In this document: positions 24,818 to 33,211 of the stretch, piece after piece
How positions within the stretch are numbered: the stretch's first letter is position 1
Layout of the letters: each line of letters begins with the position of its first letter
From: Poriferisodalis sp965116245
Lineage (GTDB): Bacteria; Actinomycetota; Acidimicrobiia; Acidimicrobiales; Poriferisodalaceae
Reading direction: 5' to 3'
Assembly (NCBI GenBank): GCA_965116245.1
Contig: OZ220497.1
Location: 186,001-250,000 of the forward strand
DNA: 64,000 nucleotides
The notes under the pieces: model-generated
What the model was told of the DNA's origin: nothing
Database searches by the model: none
What the model saw: only the letters and a program-made list of their open reading frames with translations
Position numbers and translations under genes: made by a program

Positions 24818-25651
24818 CTAGGCTGGCCCGCCCGATCGATCAGTCTCTAGCCCTAGACCGAACTCGGCCAGGAGTTCTCGGTCTTCGTCGCTCACGCCTC
24901 TTGCTGCCAACAGGTCGGGGCGTTGCGAAGCAGTTCGGACTAGCGCCATGGCGTGACGCCAGCGATCCACGCGTGCATGATCGCCGCTGCGCAGCACGGC
25001 AGGTGCCTCAAGTCCGCGGAAGGATGCGGGGCGCGTCCATTGCGGATGTTCAAGCAAACCTGTCGCGAAGCTCTCTTGCAAGCTGGAATCGGCGTTGCCA
25101 AGCACACCAGGTACGAGCCTCGCGACAGCTTCGGTGATGAGCATGGCGGCGAACTCACCGCCCGCTAGCACTACATCTCCAACGGAAAGCGAACCGTCCA
25201 CCAGATTGGTTCGAATGCGTTCATCCACGCCCTCATAGCGGCCACAAAGCAGGCTGAAGCCACCGGACTCTGCCAACTCGGCAGCCACAGCTTGATCGAA
25301 GCGCCGACCACCCGCGTCAAGCAAAAGCAACGGCCGCGGTGGCGACACCTTCTCTACAGCCGCAAAGACCGGCGCGGGCTTCAGAATCACTCCCGGCCCT
25401 CCCCCGAGAGGGGCGCCGTCAATCGTGCGGTGAACGTCGGTGGTGGCTAGACGCAGATCCCAGCAGCGGATGTCCACCAAGCCGCTTTTTTGCGCCCGTC
25501 CGAGGATGCTCAGCTTGCTCATGGCTGCTAACTCGGCTGGAAATATGGTGAACAAGTCAATGCGCAACGACGCCGCTGCGCTAGATGCCGCAGCCTTTAC
25601 AAGGCGAGGCGCAGGACTAGGCGCAGGATCAGCCAAGTTCGAAGAGCCCAT
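24818..25651 (-). CDS. trmD: tRNA (guanine-N1)-methyltransferase
   Basis: TrmD methylates G37 next to the anticodon using S-adenosylmethionine in a trefoil-knot fold. The 277-residue product has RIDLFTIFPAEL, DIRCWDLRLATTDVHRTIDGAPLGGGPGVI, LCGRYEGVDERI, VGDVVLAGGEFAAM and LLEHPQWTRP. The ATG at 25651 lies inside the end of rimM (23-base overlap) and has GAGGTG five bases upstream. The ~25 residues before the enzyme fold are Ala/Pro/Ser-rich. Confidence 0.96.
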   Translation of the reverse strand: MGSSNLADPAPSPAPRLVKAAASSAAASLRIDLFTIFPAELAAMSKLSILGRAQKSGLVDIRCWDLRLATTDVHRTIDGAPLGGGPGVILKPAPVFAAVEKVSPPRPLLLLDAGGRRFDQAVAAELAESGGFSLLCGRYEGVDERIRTNLVDGSLSVGDVVLAGGEFAAMLITEAVARLVPGVLGNADSSLQESFATGLLEHPQWTRPASFRGLEAPAVLRSGDHARVDRWRHAMALVRTASQRPDLLAARGVSDEDRELLAEFGLGLETDRSGGPA

Positions 25652-26141
25652 CGGGCACCTCAACTCGGACAATGCCGGGCTCAAGGCGCACAACGAATGT
25701 GAGCGGTACTAGATGTCCGGTATCAAGCTCAAGTAAGTCCGCGGCGGGGTTAGCGATGACGCTGCGGACCAAGCCTGCGTGGACACCGTGCTGATCGATG
25801 ACTGATCTGCCACACAGTTCATGCACCCAGAGTTCGTCGGGATCATCTAGCGGCTCGGCATAGATGCTGGTGCCCGTCAGTGCCGAAGCGCCATCGCGGT
25901 CCGCTACACCATCTAGACCGATTATCCACCTATTGCCGTCACGACGAGACCGCAATACTGTTCGCTCACCGGTGGCAGTGATGAGTCTGGCACCGGTATC
26001 AAATCGCTCAAGCCGATTGGTCACTGGATACACAACGACATCGCCACACAAGCCGTGTGCGCGTCCGACCGTTGCGACCTCCAGAAGGCCTGATCGGCAG
26101 CCGGAGTCAGTCCCGGAAATCGACTTCGACCTGGACTCCAT
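25629..26141 (-). CDS. rimM: 16S rRNA processing protein RimM
   Basis: RimM helps mature the 30S head around S19. The 170-residue product has LLEVATVGRAHGLCGDVVVYPVTN at the N terminus and the PRC-barrel half (DELWVHELCGRSVIDQHG, LLELDTGHLVPLTFV). The start is probably the ATG at 26141, overlapping khpA by 35 bases without a good ribosome site; the frame is open further upstream. It overlaps trmD at its end, so the four genes rpsP-khpA-rimM-trmD are tightly packed and likely coupled. Confidence 0.92.
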   Translation of the reverse strand: MESRSKSISGTDSGCRSGLLEVATVGRAHGLCGDVVVYPVTNRLERFDTGARLITATGERTVLRSRRDGNRWIIGLDGVADRDGASALTGTSIYAEPLDDPDELWVHELCGRSVIDQHGVHAGLVRSVIANPAADLLELDTGHLVPLTFVVRLEPGIVRVEVPDGLFELG

Positions 26142-26379
26142 CGCGGTGGGCGGCAGCTCGCACCAGAGTTCGAATGGCGTTGGCAACACGGCCTCGTTTG
26201 CCGATGACTCGACCAATGTCCTCGGAACTCACGGTCGCCGTCAAACTCAACTTCGAACCCGACTCCGCGATTTCGACCTCGACTTGGTCGGGATGCTCCA
26301 CAAGTTGGGCTATGAGATACAACAGAACTTCTTCGGCAGCGGTGGTCTCGCTAGCTGTGCCGGTGTGACCTTGGGTCAC
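26107..26379 (-). CDS. khpA: KH-domain RNA-binding protein KhpA
   Basis: KhpA is a small KH-domain RNA-binding protein implicated in cell-size control and RNA regulation. The 90-residue product has AEEVLLYLIAQLVEHPDQVEVE and the GxxG RNA-binding loop in IGRVIGKRGRVANAIRTLV. It overlaps rpsP by four bases (ATGA) and lies before rimM, exactly the usual rpsP-khpA-rimM context. Confidence 0.95.
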   Translation of the reverse strand: MTQGHTGTASETTAAEEVLLYLIAQLVEHPDQVEVEIAESGSKLSLTATVSSEDIGRVIGKRGRVANAIRTLVRAAAHRDGVQVEVDFRD

Positions 26380-26831
26380 GGGGCCTCCTGGGGTTCAGGT
26401 GATGCTGACTCATCTGCTCCTGCTGCAGACGTGGCTGACTGTTCTGGCTGTGCTAGCTGTTCTGGCTGTGCTGGATGTGAATCAAGCACTAGGTCTGGTG
26501 TCGGCGCGGGCTCAACAACAGCTTCGGTCGCTTCGGTGGCTTCGGTGCTTTCAATGGCAGGCGTCGGTACACGCTGGGAACGGAATTGGTCCCACGCTCC
26601 GGAGATCGTGAGCAGTTTGGCCACGGTGTCGCTGGGTTGGGCGCCGTGGCTCAGCCAATGAACCGCGCGCTCATTGACAATTGAGATTGCCGATGGTTCA
26701 GCGCGAGGGTCGTATGTGCCAATGACCTCCAAAACGCGACCGTCGCGGGGTTTGCGGCTTTCAACTGCGACGACGCGATAACTGGGCTGCTTCTTCTTTC
26801 CCGTGCGCTTGAGGCGGAGACGAACGGCCAT
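26376..26831 (-). CDS. rpsP: 30S ribosomal protein S16 with C-terminal extension
   Basis: S16 is an early assembly protein of the 30S body. The first ~85 of 151 residues are normal S16 (MAVRLRLKRTGKKKQPSYRV, VIGTYDPR, VHWLSHGAQPSDTVAKLL). The last ~65 residues are acidic and repetitive (TEATEATEA, LAQPEQLAQPEQ). An 18-bp unit is repeated at 26440-26475. GGGAG lies directly before the ATG at 26831, so this start is chosen over in-frame upstream codons. Confidence 0.96.
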   Translation of the reverse strand: MAVRLRLKRTGKKKQPSYRVVAVESRKPRDGRVLEVIGTYDPRAEPSAISIVNERAVHWLSHGAQPSDTVAKLLTISGAWDQFRSQRVPTPAIESTEATEATEAVVEPAPTPDLVLDSHPAQPEQLAQPEQSATSAAGADESASPEPQEAP

Positions 26832-26905
26832 TTTGCTCCCGATTAGATGAGTGTGCTGACACGAGCGGGCGCGCCAATACGTGAGCCTAACGGGGCACTG
26901 TCCTA

Positions 26906-26965
26906 ACTCCGGCAACCCTTACTCTGGCAACCCTTACTCTGGCAACCCTTACTCCGGCAACGAGG
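26906..26965. repeat. 15-bp tandem repeat x4 upstream of rpsP
   Basis: Units ACTCCGGCAACCCTT or ACTCTGGCAACCCTT start at 26906, 26921 and 26936, with a partly diverged fourth at 26951. The array is in the 218-base noncoding gap between ffh and rpsP, about 75 bases before the rpsP start, so it is probably in the leader or promoter region. Confidence 0.88.
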
Positions 26966-27049
26966 TACGACGCAGCCATTAGGCACTGGCTCACGAGGCA
27001 CTGGCTATAGCTATTGATCATCTCAGCTAGCAGACAGTGACCAAGCAGT

Positions 27050-28528
27050 TCAGCGGCCAGGAAGCTTGATGTCTAGCGAATCCCAATCGATAGCTCCCAC
27101 ATCGGGTTTAGCACCCGCTTTGCCCAGCGACGGCGCTTGCTGGGAGGCGACACGTCCCTTGCCGCCACGCGCATTGCCGCCCGATCGGGCCGCACCCTTG
27201 CCTCGCCTTTTGCCACCCTTGCGGCTGGCTGACCGGCGCCGCGAGCCAAGGCCCAACATAGGACCCATCATTTTGCGCATCTGCGTGAATTGCTTGAGCA
27301 GGTTGCCAACTTGCGCCGACGAAGTACCACTGCCAGCGGCAATGCGGGCTCGTCGGGAAGCATCAATGATCTCCGGCGACGCACGTTCAGCCGGTGTCAT
27401 GGACAACACGATGGACTCAGCGGTAGTGATGCGGTCGTCGTCAATGTCAACATCGCGGACTTGGTCAGCGATGCCCGGCATCATCGAGACAATGTTGCGC
27501 AGATTGCCCATCTTGCGCAACTGCCGCAACTGATCCACGAAGTCATCCAGCGTGAAGGTGCCCTCAGCTAGACGCTGCGCGGCTGCGGTGGCTTCATCGG
27601 TTTCGTAAACGCTCTCTGCCTTCTCAATGAGCGTCTGCACGTCGCCCATGCCGAGAATCCGGCTCGCCATACGGTCCGGATGGAATTGCTCAAAGTCGCT
27701 GATCTTCTCGCCCACCGACGCAAAAGCCACAGGACGACCGACCACTTCGGCTACCGACAGCGCCGCGCCGCCGCGAGCATCGCCGTCGAGTTTGGTCAGA
27801 ATTATCCCGTCGACTTCAAGCGTTGCGTGGAATGTCTCCGCTGTTACTACGGCATCTTGGCCGACCATTGAGTCAACGACGAGGAAGGTGTAATGGGGTT
27901 CGACTGCATCGGAAATACGCGCCACTTCGGTCATTAGCTCGGCATCAACCGCCAACCGACCGGCGGTATCCACGATGAGCACATCTCTGCCTGCTTGCCG
28001 GGCATGTGCGAGCCCACCAGCCGCGCAGGCCACCGGGTCGCCTGGGTCGCTCCATACCTCTACATCAATGCTGCGAGCGAGCGTTCGCAACTGCTCAACT
28101 GCGGCTGGACGTTGCAGGTCGGCGCCAACCAACACCGGATTGCGACCTTGCGACTTGCACCACTGCGCCAACTTGGCGGCTGCGGTTGTCTTGCCCGCTC
28201 CTTGCAGACCGGCTAGCAGCAGAACCGTCGGCGGATTTGACGCGAATTGGACGTGCAGAGGGCTGCCGCCCAGCACCTTGACAAGCTCGTCAACGACAAT
28301 CTTGGTGACCTGCTGACCGGGCGTGAGGCTGGTCGAGACTTCACTGGCGGTGCTGCGCTGGCGGACGCGGTCCACGAAGTGGCGCACAACCCGGACGTTC
28401 ACATCGGCTTCTAGCAGCGCCAGACGGATCTGCGCCAAGGCCTCTTCAATGTCTGCGGGACGTAGTCGCCCGCTACCTCGCAAACCCCGCAGCGTGGAAG
28501 TGAGGCGATCGGTCAGCGTGTCAAACAT
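27050..28528 (-). CDS. ffh: Signal recognition particle protein Ffh (SRP54)
   Basis: Ffh binds signal sequences and 4.5S RNA and delivers nascent membrane proteins to FtsY. The 492-residue protein has the N domain, the SRP GTPase G domain (LLAGLQGAGKTTAAAKLA, VDTAGRLAVD, TKLDGDARGGAALS), and a Met-rich M domain (LRKMGNLRNIVSMMPG, MRKMMGPMLGLGS). The C terminus is a basic Gly/Lys/Arg-rich tail of about 50 residues. The start is one to three bases after ftsY, so the SRP and its receptor are co-expressed. No SRP RNA gene is seen nearby. Confidence 0.97.
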   Translation of the reverse strand: MFDTLTDRLTSTLRGLRGSGRLRPADIEEALAQIRLALLEADVNVRVVRHFVDRVRQRSTASEVSTSLTPGQQVTKIVVDELVKVLGGSPLHVQFASNPPTVLLLAGLQGAGKTTAAAKLAQWCKSQGRNPVLVGADLQRPAAVEQLRTLARSIDVEVWSDPGDPVACAAGGLAHARQAGRDVLIVDTAGRLAVDAELMTEVARISDAVEPHYTFLVVDSMVGQDAVVTAETFHATLEVDGIILTKLDGDARGGAALSVAEVVGRPVAFASVGEKISDFEQFHPDRMASRILGMGDVQTLIEKAESVYETDEATAAAQRLAEGTFTLDDFVDQLRQLRKMGNLRNIVSMMPGIADQVRDVDIDDDRITTAESIVLSMTPAERASPEIIDASRRARIAAGSGTSSAQVGNLLKQFTQMRKMMGPMLGLGSRRRSASRKGGKRRGKGAARSGGNARGGKGRVASQQAPSLGKAGAKPDVGAIDWDSLDIKLPGR

Positions 28529-28531
28529 CGC

Positions 28532-29866
28532 TCAACTGTCGCCGTTTGAGTCATGTTGTCTGTCTTGAGTTGATGGAGATGTGGCATCGGTGTCGGTGCC
28601 GAGGAGTGCCTCAATGTAACTGTCTGGGTCGAAGTCAACTAGATCGTTCGGTCCCTCTCCGAGCCCGACGAGCTTCACCGGCAGGCCCAGCTCTGCCTCT
28701 ATTGCGAACACAATCCCACCCTTGGCCGAGCCATCCAGCTTGGTGAGCACCACACCGGTCACATCTGTGGCCTCGGCGAAGGCGCGCGCCTGACTCAAGC
28801 CGTTCTGACCGGTGGTGGCGTCGATCACGAGCAGAGTTTCTGCGACAGTCCCCGGTTTCCGACCAGCCACTCGGCGAACTTTTGCAAGCTCCTCCATCAG
28901 ATTTTTGCGATTCTGCAACCGTCCTGCGGTGTCGGCAAGAACAATGTCGGCGCCGCGGGCCGTTGCCGCGCTGACAGCGTCATGCACGACTGAACTTGGG
29001 TCTGCCCCGGTGCCGCCAGCGATCAAGTCGGCACCGCACCGATCAGCCCACGTTTGCAGTTGTTCGGTAGCGGCGGCTCGGAACGTGTCGCCAGCGGCCA
29101 TTACCACGTGCCGTCCCTGCGCGACGAGACGAGCGCCCACTTTGCCGATCGTGGTGGTCTTGCCCACGCCGTTTACGCCTACAAATAGCCAGACTGGCGT
29201 GGGGCTCTCAGAGGCCGCAACCGTCGCATCAGCGGGCACATCATCCGGCAAGTTCAGCGAGCGATCCGTAACAAAAGCAGTGCGCATCTCGCCCGCCAAC
29301 GCTCTCATTAGTCCTTGCGCATCAACCAAGCCTTCTCGCTCGGCGCAGATTCGAAGCCGGTCCAAGGTTGCCATGGTGGTGGCAACGCCCACATCAGCGC
29401 CGAGCAGCACCTCTTCCAGAATCTCCCAAGTTTGCGCGTCGAGACGGGGGCGTTGAATTAACGCCAGCCGATCGCGCAAACGGCGACGTGAGGTAGCCAA
29501 TCCGCTCGCATAGGTGGCATCGGACCGAGACGGCAGCGGCGGCGATGGTGTAGTCGCAGATGGCCCAGTTGCAGATGGCCCAGTTGCAGATGGCCCAGTT
29601 GCAGATGGCCCAGTTGGCGGTGGCACAGTTGGCGGTGGCCCAGCCGTTGATGACTCAGAGGCCTGCGTAGTAGGAGCTTCAGGCGGCGCTGGGGCTGGGT
29701 CGGCCCCATGAGAGTCCTGAGACTCTGGCGCCTGAGAATCCCAGTCTGGCTGGGCAGACGCGCCTGCTTGGCGGCGACGCTGGAGAGTGCGTTGAACGAA
29801 CGGAACGGCGGCAAGCAGCACCATGGCCACGACAAAAATGAGGATGAGAGTTGTCGTGGAGTTCAT
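28532..29866 (-). CDS. ftsY: Signal recognition particle receptor FtsY
   Basis: FtsY is the membrane receptor of SRP. The 444-residue product begins with a hydrophobic helix (TTTLILIFVVAMVLLAAVPFV) that anchors it, as in other actinobacterial FtsY proteins. A repetitive Pro/Ser/Thr/Gly linker follows, encoded by six 15-bp units at 29557-29646. Then comes the NG domain, with VNGVGKTTTIGKVGARL, MAAGDTFRAAATEQL, ADTAGRLQNRKNL and TKLDGSAKGGI. It lies 11 bases after smc and just before ffh. Confidence 0.96.
   Translation of the reverse strand: MNSTTTLILIFVVAMVLLAAVPFVQRTLQRRRQAGASAQPDWDSQAPESQDSHGADPAPAPPEAPTTQASESSTAGPPPTVPPPTGPSATGPSATGPSATGPSATTPSPPLPSRSDATYASGLATSRRRLRDRLALIQRPRLDAQTWEILEEVLLGADVGVATTMATLDRLRICAEREGLVDAQGLMRALAGEMRTAFVTDRSLNLPDDVPADATVAASESPTPVWLFVGVNGVGKTTTIGKVGARLVAQGRHVVMAAGDTFRAAATEQLQTWADRCGADLIAGGTGADPSSVVHDAVSAATARGADIVLADTAGRLQNRKNLMEELAKVRRVAGRKPGTVAETLLVIDATTGQNGLSQARAFAEATDVTGVVLTKLDGSAKGGIVFAIEAELGLPVKLVGLGEGPNDLVDFDPDSYIEALLGTDTDATSPSTQDRQHDSNGDS
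29557..29646. repeat. 15-bp tandem repeat x6 in ftsY linker
   Basis: Four identical or near-identical CAGATGGCCCAGTTG units (29557-29616) and two GCGGTGGC-type units (29617-29646) encode a Gly-Pro-Ser-Ala-Thr pentapeptide run. Identical adjacent copies suggest recent expansion. Confidence 0.9.
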
Positions 29867-29877
29867 CGGTTCGGAGA

Positions 29878-32800
29878 CTACCGAGAGGCTGTCGCGGGCT
29901 CGGCGAGCTGCTGCGACTCGGCTACCGCGAAATCTGACGACGTGGGCTCGCAGAGCAGGCGAGAAGGCCGTTCAGACACCACCACACTGGCACCCGCGGG
30001 CGGCATGGACACGCCATAGAGCACATCTGCTGCTTCCATCGTGCGACGCTGATGGCTCACGATGATTAGCTGCGACTCCCGCCGGAACTCGGCTACCAGA
30101 TCCAAGAAGCGCTGCAGGTTGACATCATCAAGCGCTGCTTCAACCTCATCCAACACGTAAAAGGGCGACGGTCGGCTACGGAATACGGCAAAGAGATAGG
30201 CCAGAGCTACCAGCGAACGTTCACCACCCGACAACAGCGACAAACGACTGATGCGTTTGCCAGCAGGTCGAACGTCAAGCTCCACGCCGCAGGTGAGGGG
30301 ATCTTGCGGATCGGTTAGCGACAGTGCGCCGATACCACCCGGAAACAGCTTCTCAAACAGCTCAGCGAAACTCCTGGCGACATCTTCGAACGCTCCCACG
30401 AAGGTGTCGACAATCTCGTTGTCAATGGCGCGGATCACCTTGTGAAGCTCTCGACGGCTGTCACGAACGTCAGCGAGCTGAGATGCAACAAATTCGAAGC
30501 GCTCCGACGCGGCTTCAAATTCCGAAAGTGCCAACGGATTCACCGGGCCAAGGCGTTGCAGGTCAGCACGCAGCGTGCGCTCATGTTCCACCGCAGTGAC
30601 ACCCTCTGGCAGAGACGGTGGCGATGCCCCAAGAGCAGTCGTGGGGTCGGCGCCAAGGTCTAGGCGCAACGCCGAGACGACTGCGTCGCGCTTCGCAACT
30701 CGTTGTGCATCGGCCACGTCAAGGGCAGCGAGCTGCGTGCGCAACTGCTCTTGATGATTGTGTGCTGTCTCGCGCTGATGAGCAAGGGCATCGAGACGCT
30801 GGTTCAACTGACGCACGAGTTCAGTGCGCGTCTGCTGGCGAGCACGCAAGTGTCGCTCCTGCACATCTAGGCGCTGGCGATGATTCGATAGCAGGCGCGC
30901 TAGGTGGTCCAACCCCAACACAATGGCCTCGACACGGTCCAACTGTGCCGATGCGTTTGCGCGCGTCCGCTCATGTCTCTCAAGTCGTTGAGATATAGCC
31001 CTAAGTCGCTCCGCCAGTGCCGACCGGCGCTGACGTTGTGCGCCAGCTCGGTCCCGCGCAGCCTGGTCCCGCGCTGCACGCTGCGCTGCTGCGGTTTCAC
31101 TTTGACGTTGCAGCTTCTCCACCGTGTGCTGTACCACTCGACTGTTATCCAGCGCGGCTGTATGCGCATCGCGCGCCAAGACCCATGCCGCCGCGGCTTC
31201 ACGGTCGCGCACGGTCAGATCGTCAAGCCGAGCGCGCGCCTGGTGGAGCGCACCAACCGCCGCTATTGGTCCGGCAGTGCCGATCTGCCAACCTCGAGGT
31301 CCAAAGCGGTCGCCGTTTGCGGTTACAAACACAGCATGGCTCTCGTCTAAGGCGCGCCGGTATGCGTTCGACCATTCACCAGGCACGCAGATTGCTGCGC
31401 CTATCACTTTGTCCAGCAACGTGCTGATCTGGGTGTGACACCAACTCGGAGCATCGACCGCCACTCGAACGTGAACTCGCACGACGTCGCCGCTCAAATC
31501 AGGGGCAGAAGAGGACCCAAGTGTCGAATGGCCCTCTCGCACATCAGAGTCGCGGTCAGCAGAGTCGCGGCCACCAGAGTCACGGCCAATAGGGTCGCGG
31601 CTAACAGCGGTCGACGGCAGCTCGTCAAACGAGATCACCGTGCCGCTGCCTTCGACCCCAACCAGCGCGCTAAGCGTCACAGCAGCGGCGGCGTTATCGC
31701 GTACTACTACCGCCGACAGCGCTCCGTCAGCCGCCGCTTCAACCGCTGCCTCCCAACCGTCGTCAATCGTCACGAGGTCACCAAGCACCCCCACGACGCC
31801 GATCAAGCCATCGGTTGCAGCTACACCCGCATCGGCTCGTGCAGCAGCCACCGCGGACGAGAGTGCTTCAAATCGTCCTATCCAGTGCTGCAGCTCCGAC
31901 GACGCGTGCTGACGATTCTGCTCGGCTTCGGAAAGCGCCGCCGCGGCGACAGCGAGCCGTTCCTGAGCCTGCAAGTGTTCAGCCTCGGCGATCTGCCGGG
32001 CGTCGTGAGTAAACGAGTCGGCCTCCGCAGCCGCCGCATCGGTCTGCGAAGCATGCGGTGGTGTGGCGTCAAGCGCAGCCAGTTCAGCCTCCAGACGCGC
32101 GTATTCGTCGGTCAGCGTCGCCACCACGTCCGAATCGAGCAAGGCGTTGCGCTCTCGTTCAACTGAGCGCATTCGTTCATAGGTCTGGGCCACTAGGCCA
32201 CGTGCTCGTTCGGACAAGCTGGCGACGCGCGGCAAGCGTTCGCCAGGTTCGGTTGTGAGTTGAGATAGCTGCGCCTGTGCGTCGGTTATCGCGCTTGTGA
32301 TCTCGGAGATCATCGCTGCGGAAGACTCTTGCTGAGTTGCCAGCTCCTCTCGCTGGGCATCGGCGGAGCTTTGCGCCTGGTGGAGTTCTGCCAACTCACG
32401 GCCTGCGTTATATAGCTGGATGTCGGCTAGCTCAGCGCTGAGCTCCTGGTGCTGGCGGGCGGATTCGGCCTGCCGCTCGAGCGGCCGGATTTGACGACGC
32501 AGCTCGCGCTGTAAGTCGACAAGGCGCGTCACGTTGGCCTCGGTGCGTTCAAGTCGCCGCTCGGCTCTTTCCTTGCGGCGGCGGAATTTCAACACGCCAG
32601 CGGCTTCCTCAATCAACGCGCGCCTCTCGGGGGGGCGCGCTGCCAGCACCTGTTCAATCTGACCTTGAGCGACGATTACATGCTGTTGGCGTCCGATGCC
32701 AGCGTCATTGAGCAGTTCTTGCAGATCGATCAGTCGACACGGTGTTCCATTTAGCGCATACTCCGATTCGCCGGAGCGAAACAGTGTCCGAGTGATGGCT

Positions 32801-33093
32801 ACTTCTGCTGTGGCGGTAGGCAACGTTTGCGACTCATTGTCAATGACCAACGTGACCTGCGCCCGTCCCAGGGCCTTGCGGCGATCGGTGCCAGCAAAGA
32901 CAACATCCTCCATCCGCTGGCCTCGCAGCGAGCGAGGACTCTGAGCACCGAGCACCCACGCAATGGCGTCGACAACATTCGACTTGCCACTGCCGTTGGG
33001 ACCCACTACGACGGTAACGCCAGACTCAAATGTGAGTGTGGCGCTGTCTGCAAAGGACTTGAATCCAGCCAGTGTCAGAGAACGAAGATACAC
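29878..33093 (-). CDS. smc: Chromosome segregation protein SMC
   Basis: SMC forms the condensin-like ATPase that organises the chromosome. The 1071-residue protein has Walker A VVVGPNGSGKSNVVDAIAWVLG near residue 30 (shown in part: GPNGSGKSN), two long coiled coils, a hinge around residues 430-560 (GLIGVVGVLGDLV), and the C-terminal signature LSLLSGGERSLVALAYLFA, then the Walker B/D-loop LDEVEAALDDVN. It is shorter than the usual 1150-1200 residues, mainly in the coiled coils. The hinge carries a GRDS/DRDS repeat insertion. Its leader holds a five-copy 15-bp array. Confidence 0.97.
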   Translation of the reverse strand: MYLRSLTLAGFKSFADSATLTFESGVTVVVGPNGSGKSNVVDAIAWVLGAQSPRSLRGQRMEDVVFAGTDRRKALGRAQVTLVIDNESQTLPTATAEVAITRTLFRSGESEYALNGTPCRLIDLQELLNDAGIGRQQHVIVAQGQIEQVLAARPPERRALIEEAAGVLKFRRRKERAERRLERTEANVTRLVDLQRELRRQIRPLERQAESARQHQELSAELADIQLYNAGRELAELHQAQSSADAQREELATQQESSAAMISEITSAITDAQAQLSQLTTEPGERLPRVASLSERARGLVAQTYERMRSVERERNALLDSDVVATLTDEYARLEAELAALDATPPHASQTDAAAAEADSFTHDARQIAEAEHLQAQERLAVAAAALSEAEQNRQHASSELQHWIGRFEALSSAVAAARADAGVAATDGLIGVVGVLGDLVTIDDGWEAAVEAAADGALSAVVVRDNAAAAVTLSALVGVEGSGTVISFDELPSTAVSRDPIGRDSGGRDSADRDSDVREGHSTLGSSSAPDLSGDVVRVHVRVAVDAPSWCHTQISTLLDKVIGAAICVPGEWSNAYRRALDESHAVFVTANGDRFGPRGWQIGTAGPIAAVGALHQARARLDDLTVRDREAAAAWVLARDAHTAALDNSRVVQHTVEKLQRQSETAAAQRAARDQAARDRAGAQRQRRSALAERLRAISQRLERHERTRANASAQLDRVEAIVLGLDHLARLLSNHRQRLDVQERHLRARQQTRTELVRQLNQRLDALAHQRETAHNHQEQLRTQLAALDVADAQRVAKRDAVVSALRLDLGADPTTALGASPPSLPEGVTAVEHERTLRADLQRLGPVNPLALSEFEAASERFEFVASQLADVRDSRRELHKVIRAIDNEIVDTFVGAFEDVARSFAELFEKLFPGGIGALSLTDPQDPLTCGVELDVRPAGKRISRLSLLSGGERSLVALAYLFAVFRSRPSPFYVLDEVEAALDDVNLQRFLDLVAEFRRESQLIIVSHQRRTMEAADVLYGVSMPPAGASVVVSERPSRLLCEPTSSDFAVAESQQLAEPATASR
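31543..31602. repeat. 15-bp tandem repeat x4 inside the smc hinge
   Basis: Units at 31543, 31558, 31573 and 31588 share AGAGTCGCGG-like cores. On the coding strand they give an Arg-Asp-Ser/Pro-x-x pentapeptide run at about residues 497-516, inside the hinge dimerisation domain. This is an unusual place for low-complexity sequence, perhaps a surface loop. Confidence 0.82.
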
Positions 33094-33107
33094 ATCAGCT
33101 CGCGGTT

Positions 33108-33182
33108 GCCGAAATGACGGTAGCCAAGATGACGGTAGCCAAAATCACGGTAGCCAGAATCACGGAAGCCAGAAAAACGGTG
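33108..33182. repeat. 15-bp tandem repeat x5 immediately upstream of smc
   Basis: Five units beginning GCC(A/G)A and containing ACGG start at 33108, 33123, 33138, 33153 and 33168. The array ends 14 bases before the smc start codon, so it lies in the smc leader. Copies differ by one to four bases. Confidence 0.88.
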
Positions 33183-33211
33183 AGATGAGCGTTTGTTGAA
33201 TCTGATGCCAG

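Noticed and set aside
31435..32166. Plus-strand open frame of about 240 codons
   Set aside because: It is antisense to the smc hinge and coiled coil, which translate convincingly on the minus strand.
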